A stretch of 64,000 bases of DNA from Blastocystis hominis (Eukaryota > Sar > Bigyra > Opalinata > Blastocystidae), in the NCBI RefSeq assembly GCF_000151665.1, contig NW_013171838.1:695001-759000 (forward strand). Direction: 5' to 3'. Below the pieces are notes generated by a model that was not told the DNA's origin, did no database searches, and saw nothing but the letters and a program-made list of their open reading frames with translations. Below, piece by piece: positions 48,856-58,806 of this stretch. How positions within the stretch are numbered: the first letter of the stretch is position 1; every line of letters starts with the position of its first letter. A program made the position numbers and the translations under genes.

Positions 48856-49641
48856 ATGAAGGTGCTCAGCATTGCTATTCTCAAGTGGAAGAAGGATACC
48901 CCTGAACCAGTCGTTCTTTGCCAGGAGTGCGAACTTTCGCAGTTTAGCTATTTCCAGAAGACTGCGTAGGATGGCTTCTCTTTGTTTTGATTTGCAGGGT
49001 GAAGCAGATGCTAACTTTCATCTCGCGAACACTGATCCAGAGAACGAATTTTGCTGAACGACAGAGTGTATCCCACGAGGGTAGCCAGTTTCTGTGTGTT
49101 TTTTCGCATAGAATACATGTGTCATTGTTACCTTCGTCAGGATGGATTAGGTGCGGTGATCGTAACGGATAAGGAATATCCGGCGCGTGTGGCGTTCAAT
49201 TTGGAGACGAAATTGCTCGATGACTTCGACACCAAATACATGTACTTTTTTGTCATTTGTAGCTGTGCTAACTTGCAGGGCTCGCTGGAAGAACGCGAAG
49301 GAGGACAACCAATTCCCTGTTCCCACCCTGGCGAAGACGCTGCAGGACTATCAAGATCCAGCGAAATGCGATAAGATCACGCAGATCAACACGCAGATCG
49401 ACGAGACAAAGAACGTGCTGGTAGGCTCGTGGATAAAGCGATGAGAAAATGCAGAATAAGACGATTGACAGCGTGCTGGAGCGAGGTACGAAGCTGGATG
49501 ATCTGGTGGGAAAGTCGAACGATCTTTCGGATCATATCCTTTGGAAATGGAATTGTTATTGTTGGTGGCGGTTAACGGGCAGAGTCGAAAATGTTCTACA
49601 AGCAGGCGAAAAAGATGAACTCATGTTGTACGATTATGTGA
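48856..49641 (+). CDS. YKT6: R-SNARE YKT6 (longin domain, prenylated)
   Basis: A SNARE for ER-Golgi, endosomal and vacuolar fusion that cycles between cytosol and membranes. 200 residues, the normal length. The longin domain starts MKVLSIAILKWKKD and includes VKQMLTFISRTLIQRTNFAE, YMCHCYLRQDGLGAVIVTD and EYPARVAFNLETKLLDDF. The SNARE motif follows (ITQINTQIDETKNVLNKTID, SVLERGTKLDDLVGKSNDLS), and the C-terminus NSCCTIM carries the double cysteine for palmitoylation and a CAAX prenylation box. Five introns: four are GT...AG (32, 31, 37 and 34 nt), and the last (49534-49582) begins ATATCCTT and is U12-like. TGA stop, then TGTTTGTT at 49656. Confidence 0.95.
49534..49582 (+). other. Apparent U12-type intron in YKT6
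   Basis: 49 nt, beginning ATATCCTTTGG and ending GGTTAACGGGCAG. The 5' end matches the U12 ATATCCTT consensus and TTAAC matches the U12 branch core. Only this removal joins LSD to QSKMFYK as the family requires; GT alternatives inside it give a stop or the wrong frame. Confidence 0.8.
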
Positions 49642-49655
49642 GTTTTTGTTTTTAT

Positions 49656-49663
49656 TGTTTGTT
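49656..49663 (+). terminator. TGTTTGTT downstream of YKT6
   Basis: Exact octamer 15 bp after the encoded TGA. Confidence 0.75.
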
Positions 49664-49817
49664 TTATCTCACATCTACATGGAAAATGCTATGAAAAGGT
49701 GGATCGAGATGAAGAAGAAGAAGGATGAGTGGACTGTTTCCCGCGGCAAGCAGTTTCAAAAACTTGTATTAGCAAATTACCGAACGTTTCTTTTGATAAA
49801 AACACATAGTTGCATTT

Positions 49818-52800
49818 GAATGGAGCAGGGCATTGTGGGAACACAGTCTGCTCAGGAAAATATGAATGTTGGCTATCAATTCATCGAAGAGGTTTGGGGT
49901 TGAAGAGGAATGTTCAGCACTAGATGAAGAAGCAGTTTGGGGCATCGTCCGACGTGGTCAGCAATTTCCTCAGACTCATCTGTGATTACGGCCATAATAA
50001 GTATGGTGTTTTGTTTACGGTGTAAGCAATTAGAATCAGCATTGAGATGGTTGTCAATAGTGTGACTCAGTTGCTGTCAGGAAACAGCGAGTTGCTTTCC
50101 CAATTCTATCGCTTTGTCCCTGACCAGTACTGTCCCAAAGTGGATTACTCTTATCCCTTTGGAGCGGATGCAAACTACATTTCGTATGTTTGGGAAGCGG
50201 ACATGTGATCTAGACATATTCGACAATATGTCTCCCGAATTCAGGAGCGTTTTAAAGATAGCGGTGATAAAGAGTATAATGAATTTATCTCCATTCTTCG
50301 GAGCCACGCGAACAGCGACTTCAGTATTTCTAGCGTGGAAGAGCGGGTATTCTCTCCCTCCTTCTCCTCCCTTACTTCCAGATTCGCAAGCTCTTCCATG
50401 GTCATCCCGATCTTGTCAATGACTTCCACACCTTCCTCCCCCCCAATCCCCACTCCCAGCCTTCTACGGTTTCCACGGTTTCCACTGTTTCCACCAATCC
50501 ACCCATCGCGTCGATCCCCGCGGGAAATCCCGTCGTTTCTGCGCCTGCCGCCTCGCTCTATTCCCCCTACCCCAAATTCCCCGCGGTGAACCCGCCCTCC
50601 TTCCCCGCCCCCGCGAAACCCCCGGACAAGCCGCTCCCCGCGGTTCTTCCTCCCGCCAAGTCGGAGATTCCCGCGGGGAGCGACCAGGACGTGGCGGACT
50701 TCGCGTTGCTGCGCAGTTCCGCGGGACTGATCCGTTTCGAGCACTTTCTGCGAATCTGCGCGCTGTTTGCGGACGTTGCGCTATCCCACATTTTTGAATC
50801 GCAGAAGGTGATCTCATTAGCGGAGTTCGTGGCGCTGTGCGAGTCGTTGTTTCGTCATACTCCGCAGATTCTGCAGCAGATCTCGTCGATGCTGCTGCGC
50901 TGCGGCGTTCCGCGCGACCTGGTAAAATCGCCGCGATTTCTGGAATGGTAGATAACGACGCGTCCGCCGGCGCTGCTGCCGGAGCAGGTGAAGAAGCTTC
51001 CGAAATGCACGCCGTCGTACCATCTGCTGCCGAGCTCGTACCTGCACCGCGGGGGCTCGCAGCGGAGTTTCTTGGAGGGCAGTCTGCTGAACGACGCGTG
51101 GATCTCCTGTCCGATCGGCTCGGAGAACTTCGCGGCGGGCGTCGGTTCGTGGAAACGGGGTACCGCGTAGTACGCTCATCGGAACCTGCATGCGGAGGCG
51201 CTGTTCCGCGTGGAGGACGATCACTTCGAGACCGACGTGCTCATCGAGTCCAATCGCCACTGCACCGGCTCTCTCGAGGCGCTGGCGCGCGCTCTGGACG
51301 CGGAGGGCCCCGGGCCGCAGCGACTGGAGGTGGGCCGGCTGTCGGCGCTGGACCGGCGCGCGATTCGGCGGCTGTACGCGGAGAGCGGAGTCGACGGCGT
51401 GGTGCTGGAGATGCTGGAGAACGCGCCGCGAACCACGCTCCCGCGCGTTCTGCGGAGACTACGCGAGCAAGAGGAGCGCTGGGTGAAGGAGAGGAACGTG
51501 CTGGAGGCCGTGGGGAAACGGAGAAGCCGTGAGGCGTAGCAGTGGCGCGCGATCCAGGAGGAAAACTATCATCGCTCGCTGGACACGCGGAGCTTCACGT
51601 TCAAGGCGCAGGACAAAAAGAACACCAATATCAAGCCCTTCATCGACGCCATCAAGGTAGAAACGGGGAAACGTGGAAACGTAGAACGAGGCAAGTCGAC
51701 GGCTGGGGAGTTTCACGCTGGCGCGCGCGGAGCAGGCGAAACGCGAGGGAAGCGACCAGCAAAGCCCGCCGCATCTGCAGTTCGCGCTGAGCATTCCGCT
51801 GATTCATCGCGTGGTCCTGCGGTTTTTGCTGGCCGCGGGGAAGAAGCAACTGCCGTACTCCGACATGGTGGGGTTCCCGCGGGGAATTGACGGTAGAAAC
51901 GGCTGCGGACGTTTCTGTTCTACTGCGTGAGTCGGTTTTTCGGTTTTTCGGAGAGTTTCGTGAGCGACTGCGAGCTGGTGGGGGCGTGATCGGGTTTTGA
52001 TCGTAGGAGAACTCGCTGTTCGCGCAGGATAAGCAGCATTTCGACTCGGTCTTGGCGCGGATTTCGTCGCTTACCGCGGAAAAAATGCCAAATCGGCGGG
52101 ATGTGATTTTCGGTAATTCCTCGCTCTACGCGTTTTACCGGTTCTACCAAGTCGAGTTTCCACGTTTCTCCGATCTAGGTGGTATACTCGCGGTTCCAAG
52201 AAGTCGTGGAGATCATTCTGGAGGCCTCGCAGCATCGCGATGAATTCCACATCCCCGCTCCCAGTGGGCGTTTCATCCTTCCTCGAGCGTAGCGAAGCGG
52301 CAGGCGCATCTGGACGGGTCGGAGAGCGCGCGCGCGGCGGAGCCGACGGCGTGGGAGCAGGTGAACGAGGTGGTGAACTCGTGTCTTTCGTTTCTGCGGA
52401 ATGACCAGGATTCGGTGCACTTCGAAGAGTCCTGCCGGCGGCAAATCGGCACGGGCGGGTACGTTCTCTACACGCTCGACAAGGTCGTGTCCACCTGCAT
52501 CAAACACCTGCATTCCATGTTCGTAGACCTCACCACCAACGAGCTGCTCGCCAGCTACGCGCTCCATCTCGAACGGACCGGTTCCAGCGAGGCCGGTTAC
52601 CGAAACCACTGCATCGCCCTTCTCCAAACCGGTCGCCAGTCCGTCTATCGCGTGGAGACCGTCGATGGCTCTGTGCGCTTCTGGCTCGTCGGAAATGCCG
52701 CGGAGCTCAGGATTTCCGGGGAGGAGATGCCCGGGATGGAGGAGTTCGCGCGGATTTCCCGCGATTTTTTGCTGGCGCAGCAGCCGGTGGCGGCGATGGC

Positions 52801-52981
52801 GGAGCGCGTAGAAGAGGGGAAACGGGGAAGAAGCGAGGGGTCGTCGACGGGGAACTCGGAGTTTGAGGCGCTGTGCGAAGAGGAGAGCGAAGATGGAATG
52901 GAGGGGAAGCGAGTGAAGGTGAAGCGGACGAAGGGAACGCGGAGGAGAAAGCGAGAAGACGAGGAATGGGATAGTCATTGA
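49818..52981 (+). CDS. SIN3: SIN3-family transcriptional corepressor
   Basis: The scaffold of histone deacetylase corepressor complexes in the nucleus. About 920 residues and over ten introns of 28-35 nt. PAH1: YQFIEEMKKQFGASSDVVSN to LLSGNSELLSQFYRFVPDQ. PAH2: RIQERFKDSGDKEYNEFISI to KLFHGHPDLVNDFHTFLPPN. Then a Pro/Ala-rich linker, a divergent third PAH-like helix bundle, and the HDAC-interaction region (KCTPSYHLLPSSY, LNDAWISCPIGSENF, EALFRVEDDHFETDVLIESN). The SIN3 C-terminal block (FYRFYQVVYSRFQEVVEIIL; CRRQIGTGGYVLYTLDKVVS) and a basic tail follow. Only two clear PAH domains are seen, fewer than the three or four of animals and yeast. TGA stop; TGTTTGTT 13 bp later. Very GC-rich with many CCCGCGG and GGAAACG words. 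Confidence 0.9.
51141..51170 (+). other. SIN3 intron with antisense TTTCCACG core
   Basis: A 30-nt GT...TAG intron carrying TTCGTGGAAACGGGG; removal joins ENFAAG to YAHRNL. Confidence 0.75.
51510..51539 (+). other. SIN3 intron with GGGGAAACGG
   Basis: A 30-nt intron (GTGGGGAAACGGAGAAG, ending GCGTAG) that joins NVLEA to QWRAIQEENY. Confidence 0.75.
51657..51684 (+). other. SIN3 intron with repeated GGAAACG
   Basis: A 28-nt intron with GGGGAAACGTGGAAACG between GTAG and the final GTAG; the antisense form of the shared core. Confidence 0.75.
52151..52178 (+). other. SIN3 intron with sense TTTCCACG core
   Basis: A 28-nt intron (GTCGAGTTTCCACGTTTC, ending TCTAG) that joins FYRFYQ to VVYSRF. 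Confidence 0.8.
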
Positions 52982-52994
52982 TATATAGAAGGTG

Positions 52995-53002
52995 TGTTTG
53001 TT
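52995..53002 (+). terminator. TGTTTGTT downstream of SIN3
   Basis: Exact octamer 13 bp after the encoded TGA stop. Confidence 0.75.
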
Positions 53003-53302
53003 TGAGGAATCATGGAGTGGAAAAGAAGGGAATGAGAGGGTTATGAATGTATTGTGTGTGTGTGTTTGGTTGAGGAAAGAGGGATCAAAAGTTTGTGAAA
53101 TGAGTGAATCGAGTTGATGGAAGGGTGAGAAACAATGAAAGAAAACGTGACGATAATACAGGAAGTGGTATCAACTAGTCTGTATGGATTTCCTGCTAAG
53201 AATCTACCCGAATCGATCGTATGAACAGACAGAATCCGTTCCAATTTATCCAAAAACCAGAAACCGAGCAGTCAAATGACAATCGAAGTACACGTTTTGT
53301 CA

Positions 53303-53310
53303 AACAAACA
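53303..53310 (-). terminator. TGTTTGTT 3'-end motif of the MFS transporter gene
   Basis: Minus strand: GTT TG|GACG|TGTTTGTT. Cleavage after TG gives TGA, removing a short tail that would otherwise follow. Confidence 0.75.
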
Positions 53311-53314
53311 CGTC

Positions 53315-55140
53315 CAAACTAATAATGAAGGTTTTGGTTCTGGTTCTAGCTCTAGCTCTGGGCTTGGCTCTGGTTTTGGTTCTGGCTCTGGTTCAACCTC
53401 TTTTAGAGTGAATTGGGTCGTTGCATCAGTCATAGCAACAAGAATCGCGTCATCCTCGAGAACCGAAGCGCGTTCAGCGCGAATATTCGACGCGGGCTTT
53501 GGCCTTGCTTTCTCTGCTCGGTACACCAGAGCGAATCCCCACGACCAAAAAATGAGCTATTCCTCACAATCCAAACCCAATCCAACAAGCAAAATCGAGA
53601 GAGACATCAGTCCTTGAAGAACACCGCGATACACAATGATTTGGCGCTCCGTTTCCACGCGAGCTATGAACACATCGATCATTTTCCCGATGATAATCGG
53701 CGCCGGAACATCGCCCAGCATGTGGTAAAAAATCGTAGCGATGCCGATCGCCAGGGATCGGATCGACTGCGGAGCTGTGCTCAGAATCACTAAAGTCCAC
53801 GAAGGATTCGCAGCGAAAATCGCAACGCAGCCGAAGAAGAAGAAAACGAGGAAGAGAACGCGCGAAGAAAGACTGAACATGCAGAGATAGCAGAACGTCA
53901 CTGCGACCAAAGAAAAACTAGCGACTCAGTGACCCTATTTCGAATAGTACAGTGTTAAATGAGAGTAATAGTTGAAGAGATCTGTGTATGAATCGCGGAG
54001 TTTCATCACCCAATTCAGTGTGATGCCTCCAAGCGACGCGCCGACGATGCCAGCCATACATCCCACAAAGCCAATCATCACGGAGCTGATGCTTTCCGAC
54101 TCAAACATGTGGAGATTGACAAGGAAAATATTGCCAAAGGAGGTGAAGCCGGTGGAAATGAAGACGGCAATGGCCTCGCCCAGGACGGCCAGAATGAATG
54201 TGGGGGTGCGAATCATGCAAATGAGATCGTTTATGAAGGTTTCGCTTTGTTCAAGGGTGAGATCGGTGGTTTCGTTCGCTTTTTCGTTTTCGATGGGGTT
54301 CATGGATTCGGGATCCACGCGCACCTCCGCTTTGCCAGGCATCGGCGATTGGTTCTCGAACAGTTTAGCGTTTTCGCTTTCATCCAAAGGCTTTTGATTC
54401 GCCTCGGCAGTGGATTCCTTCGAGGGAGAACAATCATTCTGCGGATTGGAAAGAGCGCTCGGCTCCTCCGCTCCAAAGTCATTGTTCAAGATCTTCGCAT
54501 CCCTCAACACGCTGATTGGATAATAGTGTAACACCACAATGAACGGAATCATGAGAGGAGCAGAAACGAGAAACATGATTCTCCAGGAAAAATACTCGGC
54601 CACAAAGCCAGAAAGACCGTAGCCCACTGCCGTTCCCACTGGAATGGCCATATACAGGCGCGACATCGACGTTCCCACATGGTCTTTTGGTGAGAAATCG
54701 TCGATAAATGTGGGAACGACAATCTGAAAAGCAGCTTCTCCCACTCCACTAAACAGTCGTGCAAACAGAAGCATCCAGTAGTTGAAAGCAAGACCGCTAG
54801 CGAGCGATGCTACCGTCCAGACCAACAAACCAATGCAAACAATTGAAAATGGTGAATCGCTCTTTACAACATATCCAAAAATGATGCAGGCGATCGAAAA
54901 ACCCAAGATGAACGCACTCTGCAACAATCCCAGAAAAGTATCCTTTGAACCATGGACAGATTGCTCAACAAACTCTTCTATCTCAACAGCGCTTCCGGAA
55001 ATAATAAATCTTTCAATATAGTTAAGCATATTTACATAAAAAAACAGCCAGACAATTTTGTTGAAGGATAACGTCCTTCCCAGGTATTCCTGGAATCGTT
55101 GCATTGCTGGAGGTTTCTTTACCTCCTGAGTAGATTCCAT
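53315..55140 (-). CDS. MFS transporter, Spinster-like
   Basis: A major facilitator with twelve predicted helices, about 587 residues, starting at ATG 55140. Helix 1 is preceded by KIVWLFFYVNMLNYIERFII, close to the Spinster (SPNS) YxxNYxDR region. Also visible are the GLLQSAFILGFSIACIIFGY and ARLFSGVGEAAFQIVVPTFI signature segments and DHVGTSMSRLYMAIPVGTAV. A long polar Ser/Glu/Asn loop separates the two halves. Two introns (33 and 30 nt) lie in the last third. The cytosolic tail is a (Pro-Glu/Lys)n run. SPNS proteins export lysosomal lipids or sphingosine-1-phosphate; the substrate here is unknown. The stop is made by poly(A). Confidence 0.87.
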
Positions 55141-55598
55141 TATAAAACTATTTCTATGCTCATGTTGGAGATTTCCGCGGTTATTCTAACACAATCATTT
55201 TCTTTTCAGCTATGGTCTCAACTGATATCCTGTTGGCATGCTATGATATGCATTTAATTGACTGAAAAGGCATAAAACAACACATTCTTTGGAGCCAGGA
55301 TCAATTCTACGTTTTTCGTAGAATTAGCTGGATAATCGATTTTTCATTTGTTGTATTACACTGTAATCTATCGAATAGTAATCTAATTTTTTGTTCGGGT
55401 GTTGTGTTTTATCCCAGCGAACCAACCATTTTTGTTCATTCTACAGTAGACCAATAGTGTATCATAACAACATCTTATTTCAATATTCCTTTCTCTTTTC
55501 CCTCTAGATACACCTTCTACACAAGATCCGAAGATTGAATAGCAACAAAGAATAAAGCAATTCCACAAAATCATGTATAAAAGTGAGTTAATGCTTCA
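55141..55598. other. Divergent intergenic region
   Basis: AT-rich, with a TCA/CAT trinucleotide run at its right edge. No supported gene; probably two promoters. Confidence 0.45.
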
Positions 55599-56461
55599 TG
55601 TCGTCATCATCATCATCATCGTCTAACCAATCATCATCTGCTTCATCTGGATGTTCCCTCTCATACTCGACAGCCTACACTTGCTAGCACCAACAATGAC
55701 TTACACTCCAACGATCTTTCACCTTTCTATGAAGGAGTCCTTGGCTTGCTTCGTACATGGTGTACATACCAACAATGGCACCAGCAAAGATCCAAACGTT
55801 CAACCTGCATCATTACGTGATTTCCTAGCTTTATCCTACGTAGCCTTATTAGCTCGAGCATACCACCGCGAAATTGCTTCAAACAGTTTCTTCATTGTTC
55901 CACTATTCTTTTTATGGGAAGATCAAGACTCGCCTATCGTGCTAAGCACAAGGGCACATTATCGGAGAATTCTCGGAAACAAATTAGCGCTGCTCACAAA
56001 GAAAAACAGCAGGAAAGAACATTTTTGCCGGAAGTTGATGTTGCTGAGCAGGTAGAGCCAAGTGAGAGTGACCAGGAAGAATATCTGGAAGGGATGAACA
56101 TTCTTGAAGAACCCAAGTTATATATTCGTGATAATGAATTCTCCGATTTCCTCACGGAAATTGGAATTAATACAGATGAAAAGAAGTCAGTGAGTGTAGC
56201 GACTTTGGAATTTTCGTGAAAATATAGGAGAATCTGAATGTGGCACATCTCCTTACAAAATTCTCGTATTCAGAAATGGGACTTTCTGATTTGTCCTGTT
56301 ACGATGCCGTAGACAAACCGTCGATAATACCTACAGCAAATTTAAATTTACCATTACCCAACAGTGTCGAAAATGATATTACGGAACCTGACACTTTTCA
56401 AACATCGAGTGAAACAACCTCGCAGGTGTTGCAGGAGTTGGACGACCTTATGGGGTTTTAA
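55599..56461 (+). CDS. Acidic protein with a NUMOD3-like motif; exon joins uncertain
   Basis: Not recognised. A serine-rich start (MSSSSSSSNQSSSASSG) is plausible. The secure part begins near 55911 with GRSRLAYRAKHKGTLSENSR then KQISAAHKEKQ, resembling the NUMOD3 DNA-binding helix motif. A long acidic region follows (VEPSESDQEEYLEGMNILEE, LYIRDNEFSDFLTEIGINTD) and, after one intron at about 56196-56227, a low-complexity acidic C-terminus ending QVLQELDDLMGF. The layout, a basic helix then acidic activation-like regions, suggests a transcription factor, but this is inference. TAA at 56459-56461; TGTTTGTT 10 bp on. Confidence 0.5.
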
Positions 56462-56471
56462 TTTCGTGGAA

Positions 56472-56479
56472 TGTTTGTT
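56472..56479 (+). terminator. TGTTTGTT downstream of the acidic protein gene
   Basis: Exact octamer 10 bp after the encoded TAA. Confidence 0.7.
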
Positions 56480-56639
56480 TCAACATGTTACCGTATTCCC
56501 GCGGAAATGCTCATTAACTATATAAAAATACTGGGCAAACTAGGTTCTTGACCGATCTTTTTCTTGTTGAGCGTTTTTCACACACCGGTTTGTCCCTTGA
56601 CATTTATTTTTGCAAAGCTTTTGTAATTTACTCTTCTTG

Positions 56640-58428
56640 ATGAACCATCACCGTAAGGCTATTTCTGACTGTAGTACTCATTGTGTGGAGTTATTTTACA
56701 GACAGTGGTCCTAATCAGTTCTCTAGTTTTTCGCCCTCTCGGGAAGACTTGGGAGTTGATAACTATTGCTATGCTGTATCTGAAAACATCGATTTAGAAG
56801 GTAATGTCGTTCCCGAGTGGTATGCCCATCAATCTCACCGCTCCTTGGTTTTGGAACATGATCGGGTTCACGAGGACTTTTCTTCCCGATATCATGAGAA
56901 TTCTCTTAACGACCGCATCCCCCCCAAGGACATGTACTATCTCAACTACCCTGCCGCATACGAAGAGGCGCACTATCCCAAAGTGCCGGTACTGAATTGT
57001 GACTATCCCGCCCACCTTCGCGGACATCATCTGTCCAGTTCTTTTGTCTCCAGCCCCTCCGAGGGCTTCTACTCGCAGCACGAGCCCATCAACCCTCGCT
57101 ACCCCGCCTACTCCGCCGACCGCCCCTCGCGCCCGCTCTCCAGCGACCCTCCTCTCGTCTCCGACTACGATTTTCTCCCCCAGTACGTCCGTCCCGCGCA
57201 ATACCGCGGCGCCGCCTTCCCCCGCGGGACGCCCTTCCCCGAGCCCCGCGGGACCCGCTACCCTCCCAGCGTCCACTCCCGCGGGAACTCCCACAACTCG
57301 CTCCCGCGGCCGTTCGAGGCTTCGTTCGGCGCGTCCCCCGCGGGGGAGGCGGAGCCGTCGGTGCGGAAACTGCCGTACGCGTGCCGCGATTATCGCAGCG
57401 GGCACTGTACCCGCGGGGAACGGTGCCGGTTCCTGCACGTGGTGGAGCGGCAGGCGAGCGGGGAACTGACGGTGGCGGAGGGCAGCAGCGACGCCATCCT
57501 GCAGAACAACGTGCAGGTCTGCCGCGACTTTCTCCGCGGGAATTGCCAGCGCAAACACTGCCGCTTCGTTCACTCCTTCCCCGAAAATACGCAGTAACCG
57601 CGGGAACGCGCGCTGTTGTGTAGGTTCCAAGGCGCACTCGCCGTCGTCCAGAAGAGCTCCCGCGGGGATTCCGAGTCCCTCTCCGAGGGCGGCGACGCCG
57701 ACATCGAAACCGCGGGGATCGAGACCGCAGAGCCCGGTCCCGCGGGGACCCCTAGCATGGCGAAAATCGGCCCGAATTTTGCGGGGAGTGTCGCGAAAAT
57801 CGTGCCGAATTCTGTCAACCACGCACCGCCGTTTCCCGCGGTTTTGCCGAGCGCGGTGGGCAATGCCGCGCCGCCGCCGAACCCGCCGAATTCGCTGCCG
57901 AACGCCGCGTCTTTTCCCGCCCACTTTCCGAATTCGATGGGTTCGATGCCGAATTCGATGGGGAAACCGGGGAAACCGGGGAATCCGGGGCTGCACGTGG
58001 GCGGCTCGGTGGGGAGCGCTGCGAGTTACTATAACTCCGCTCCCATCGCCGTGTCTGCCGCCGCCGCCGCCGCTTCTGCTGCCGCCGCTTCTGTTTCTGT
58101 TTCTGCTGCTGTTGCTGCTGCTGCTGCTTCGAATCTCGCGAATTCGGCGACCGGCTTCGCGGCGCCCGGCATCAACCCGTCGATGAACCCCTCCAAGGTC
58201 TCCGCGCTGAACCCGCCCGCGCGATGCGCCGTCGACGCCGCGGTGGGCCACGCGGTGGGCCACGCGGTGAGCCACCCGGTGAGCTATCCGGCCGAGTATG
58301 CGATGAATCCGCCATTGATGAAGCCGATGGGCCGCCCTGTGAATCCGCCGGCAGAATTTGAAGTCGAGCCGTTTGAAGCCATGCGATCGCGCAACGCTGC
58401 GGTTTTTAGAGGCCATCATCGATCGTAA
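56640..58428 (+). CDS. Muscleblind-type CCCH zinc-finger protein
   Basis: Probable RNA-binding regulator, about 569 residues. Start ATG 56640; a 49-nt intron joins MNHH to HSGPNQFSS. A tandem pair of zinc fingers is clear: CRDYRSGHCTRGERCRFLH (CX7CX5CX3H) and CRDFLRGNCQRKHCRFVH (CX7CX4CX3H), the spacing of MBNL-like proteins. A 30-nt intron lies just after the second finger. The N-terminal part is Tyr/Pro/Ser-rich and the C-terminal third is low-complexity Pro/Asn/Ala with an alanine run (about 58050-58130). The DNA is saturated with CCCGCGGG words. TAA stop; TGTTTGTT at 58515. Confidence 0.85.
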
Positions 58429-58514
58429 GCATCGAGTGGCGTGAATCAAACTTGCTTGAATAGTTGAAATGATTTGCACGTGTTCGCATGCTAGAGCGCA
58501 GCATCATGTTTTCA

Positions 58515-58522
58515 TGTTTGTT
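58515..58522 (+). terminator. TGTTTGTT downstream of the CCCH gene
   Basis: Exact octamer about 87 bp after the TAA stop. Confidence 0.5.
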
Positions 58523-58806
58523 TCACAAACAGAGGAGGAGCGTTTAAATAGATCTAACAGCGACGAGGAGTCGATATATCGGTTGTCCTTCACAAGAGGA
58601 CGATCGATGGGAATTCGGGATGGTGGTTTATAGGATACATCACCTCGCAGAATCTACTCGATTACGCGCTCCCTCGCTCCAAAATAGAAACCTACACGCA
58701 TTTCGCGTTCTCCGAGCGACAGCAGCGTTTTTAACACAGGATACAAAAACGTTCGTTCACTCGACCCCCGCGGGAAACTGATAAATCTGCCGGTCAAACA
58801 TTTCCC

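Noticed and set aside
56794-58479. 561-residue minus-strand frame opposite the CCCH gene
   Set aside because: Composition shadow; Arg/His-rich nonsense without domains, while the plus strand encodes CCCH fingers.
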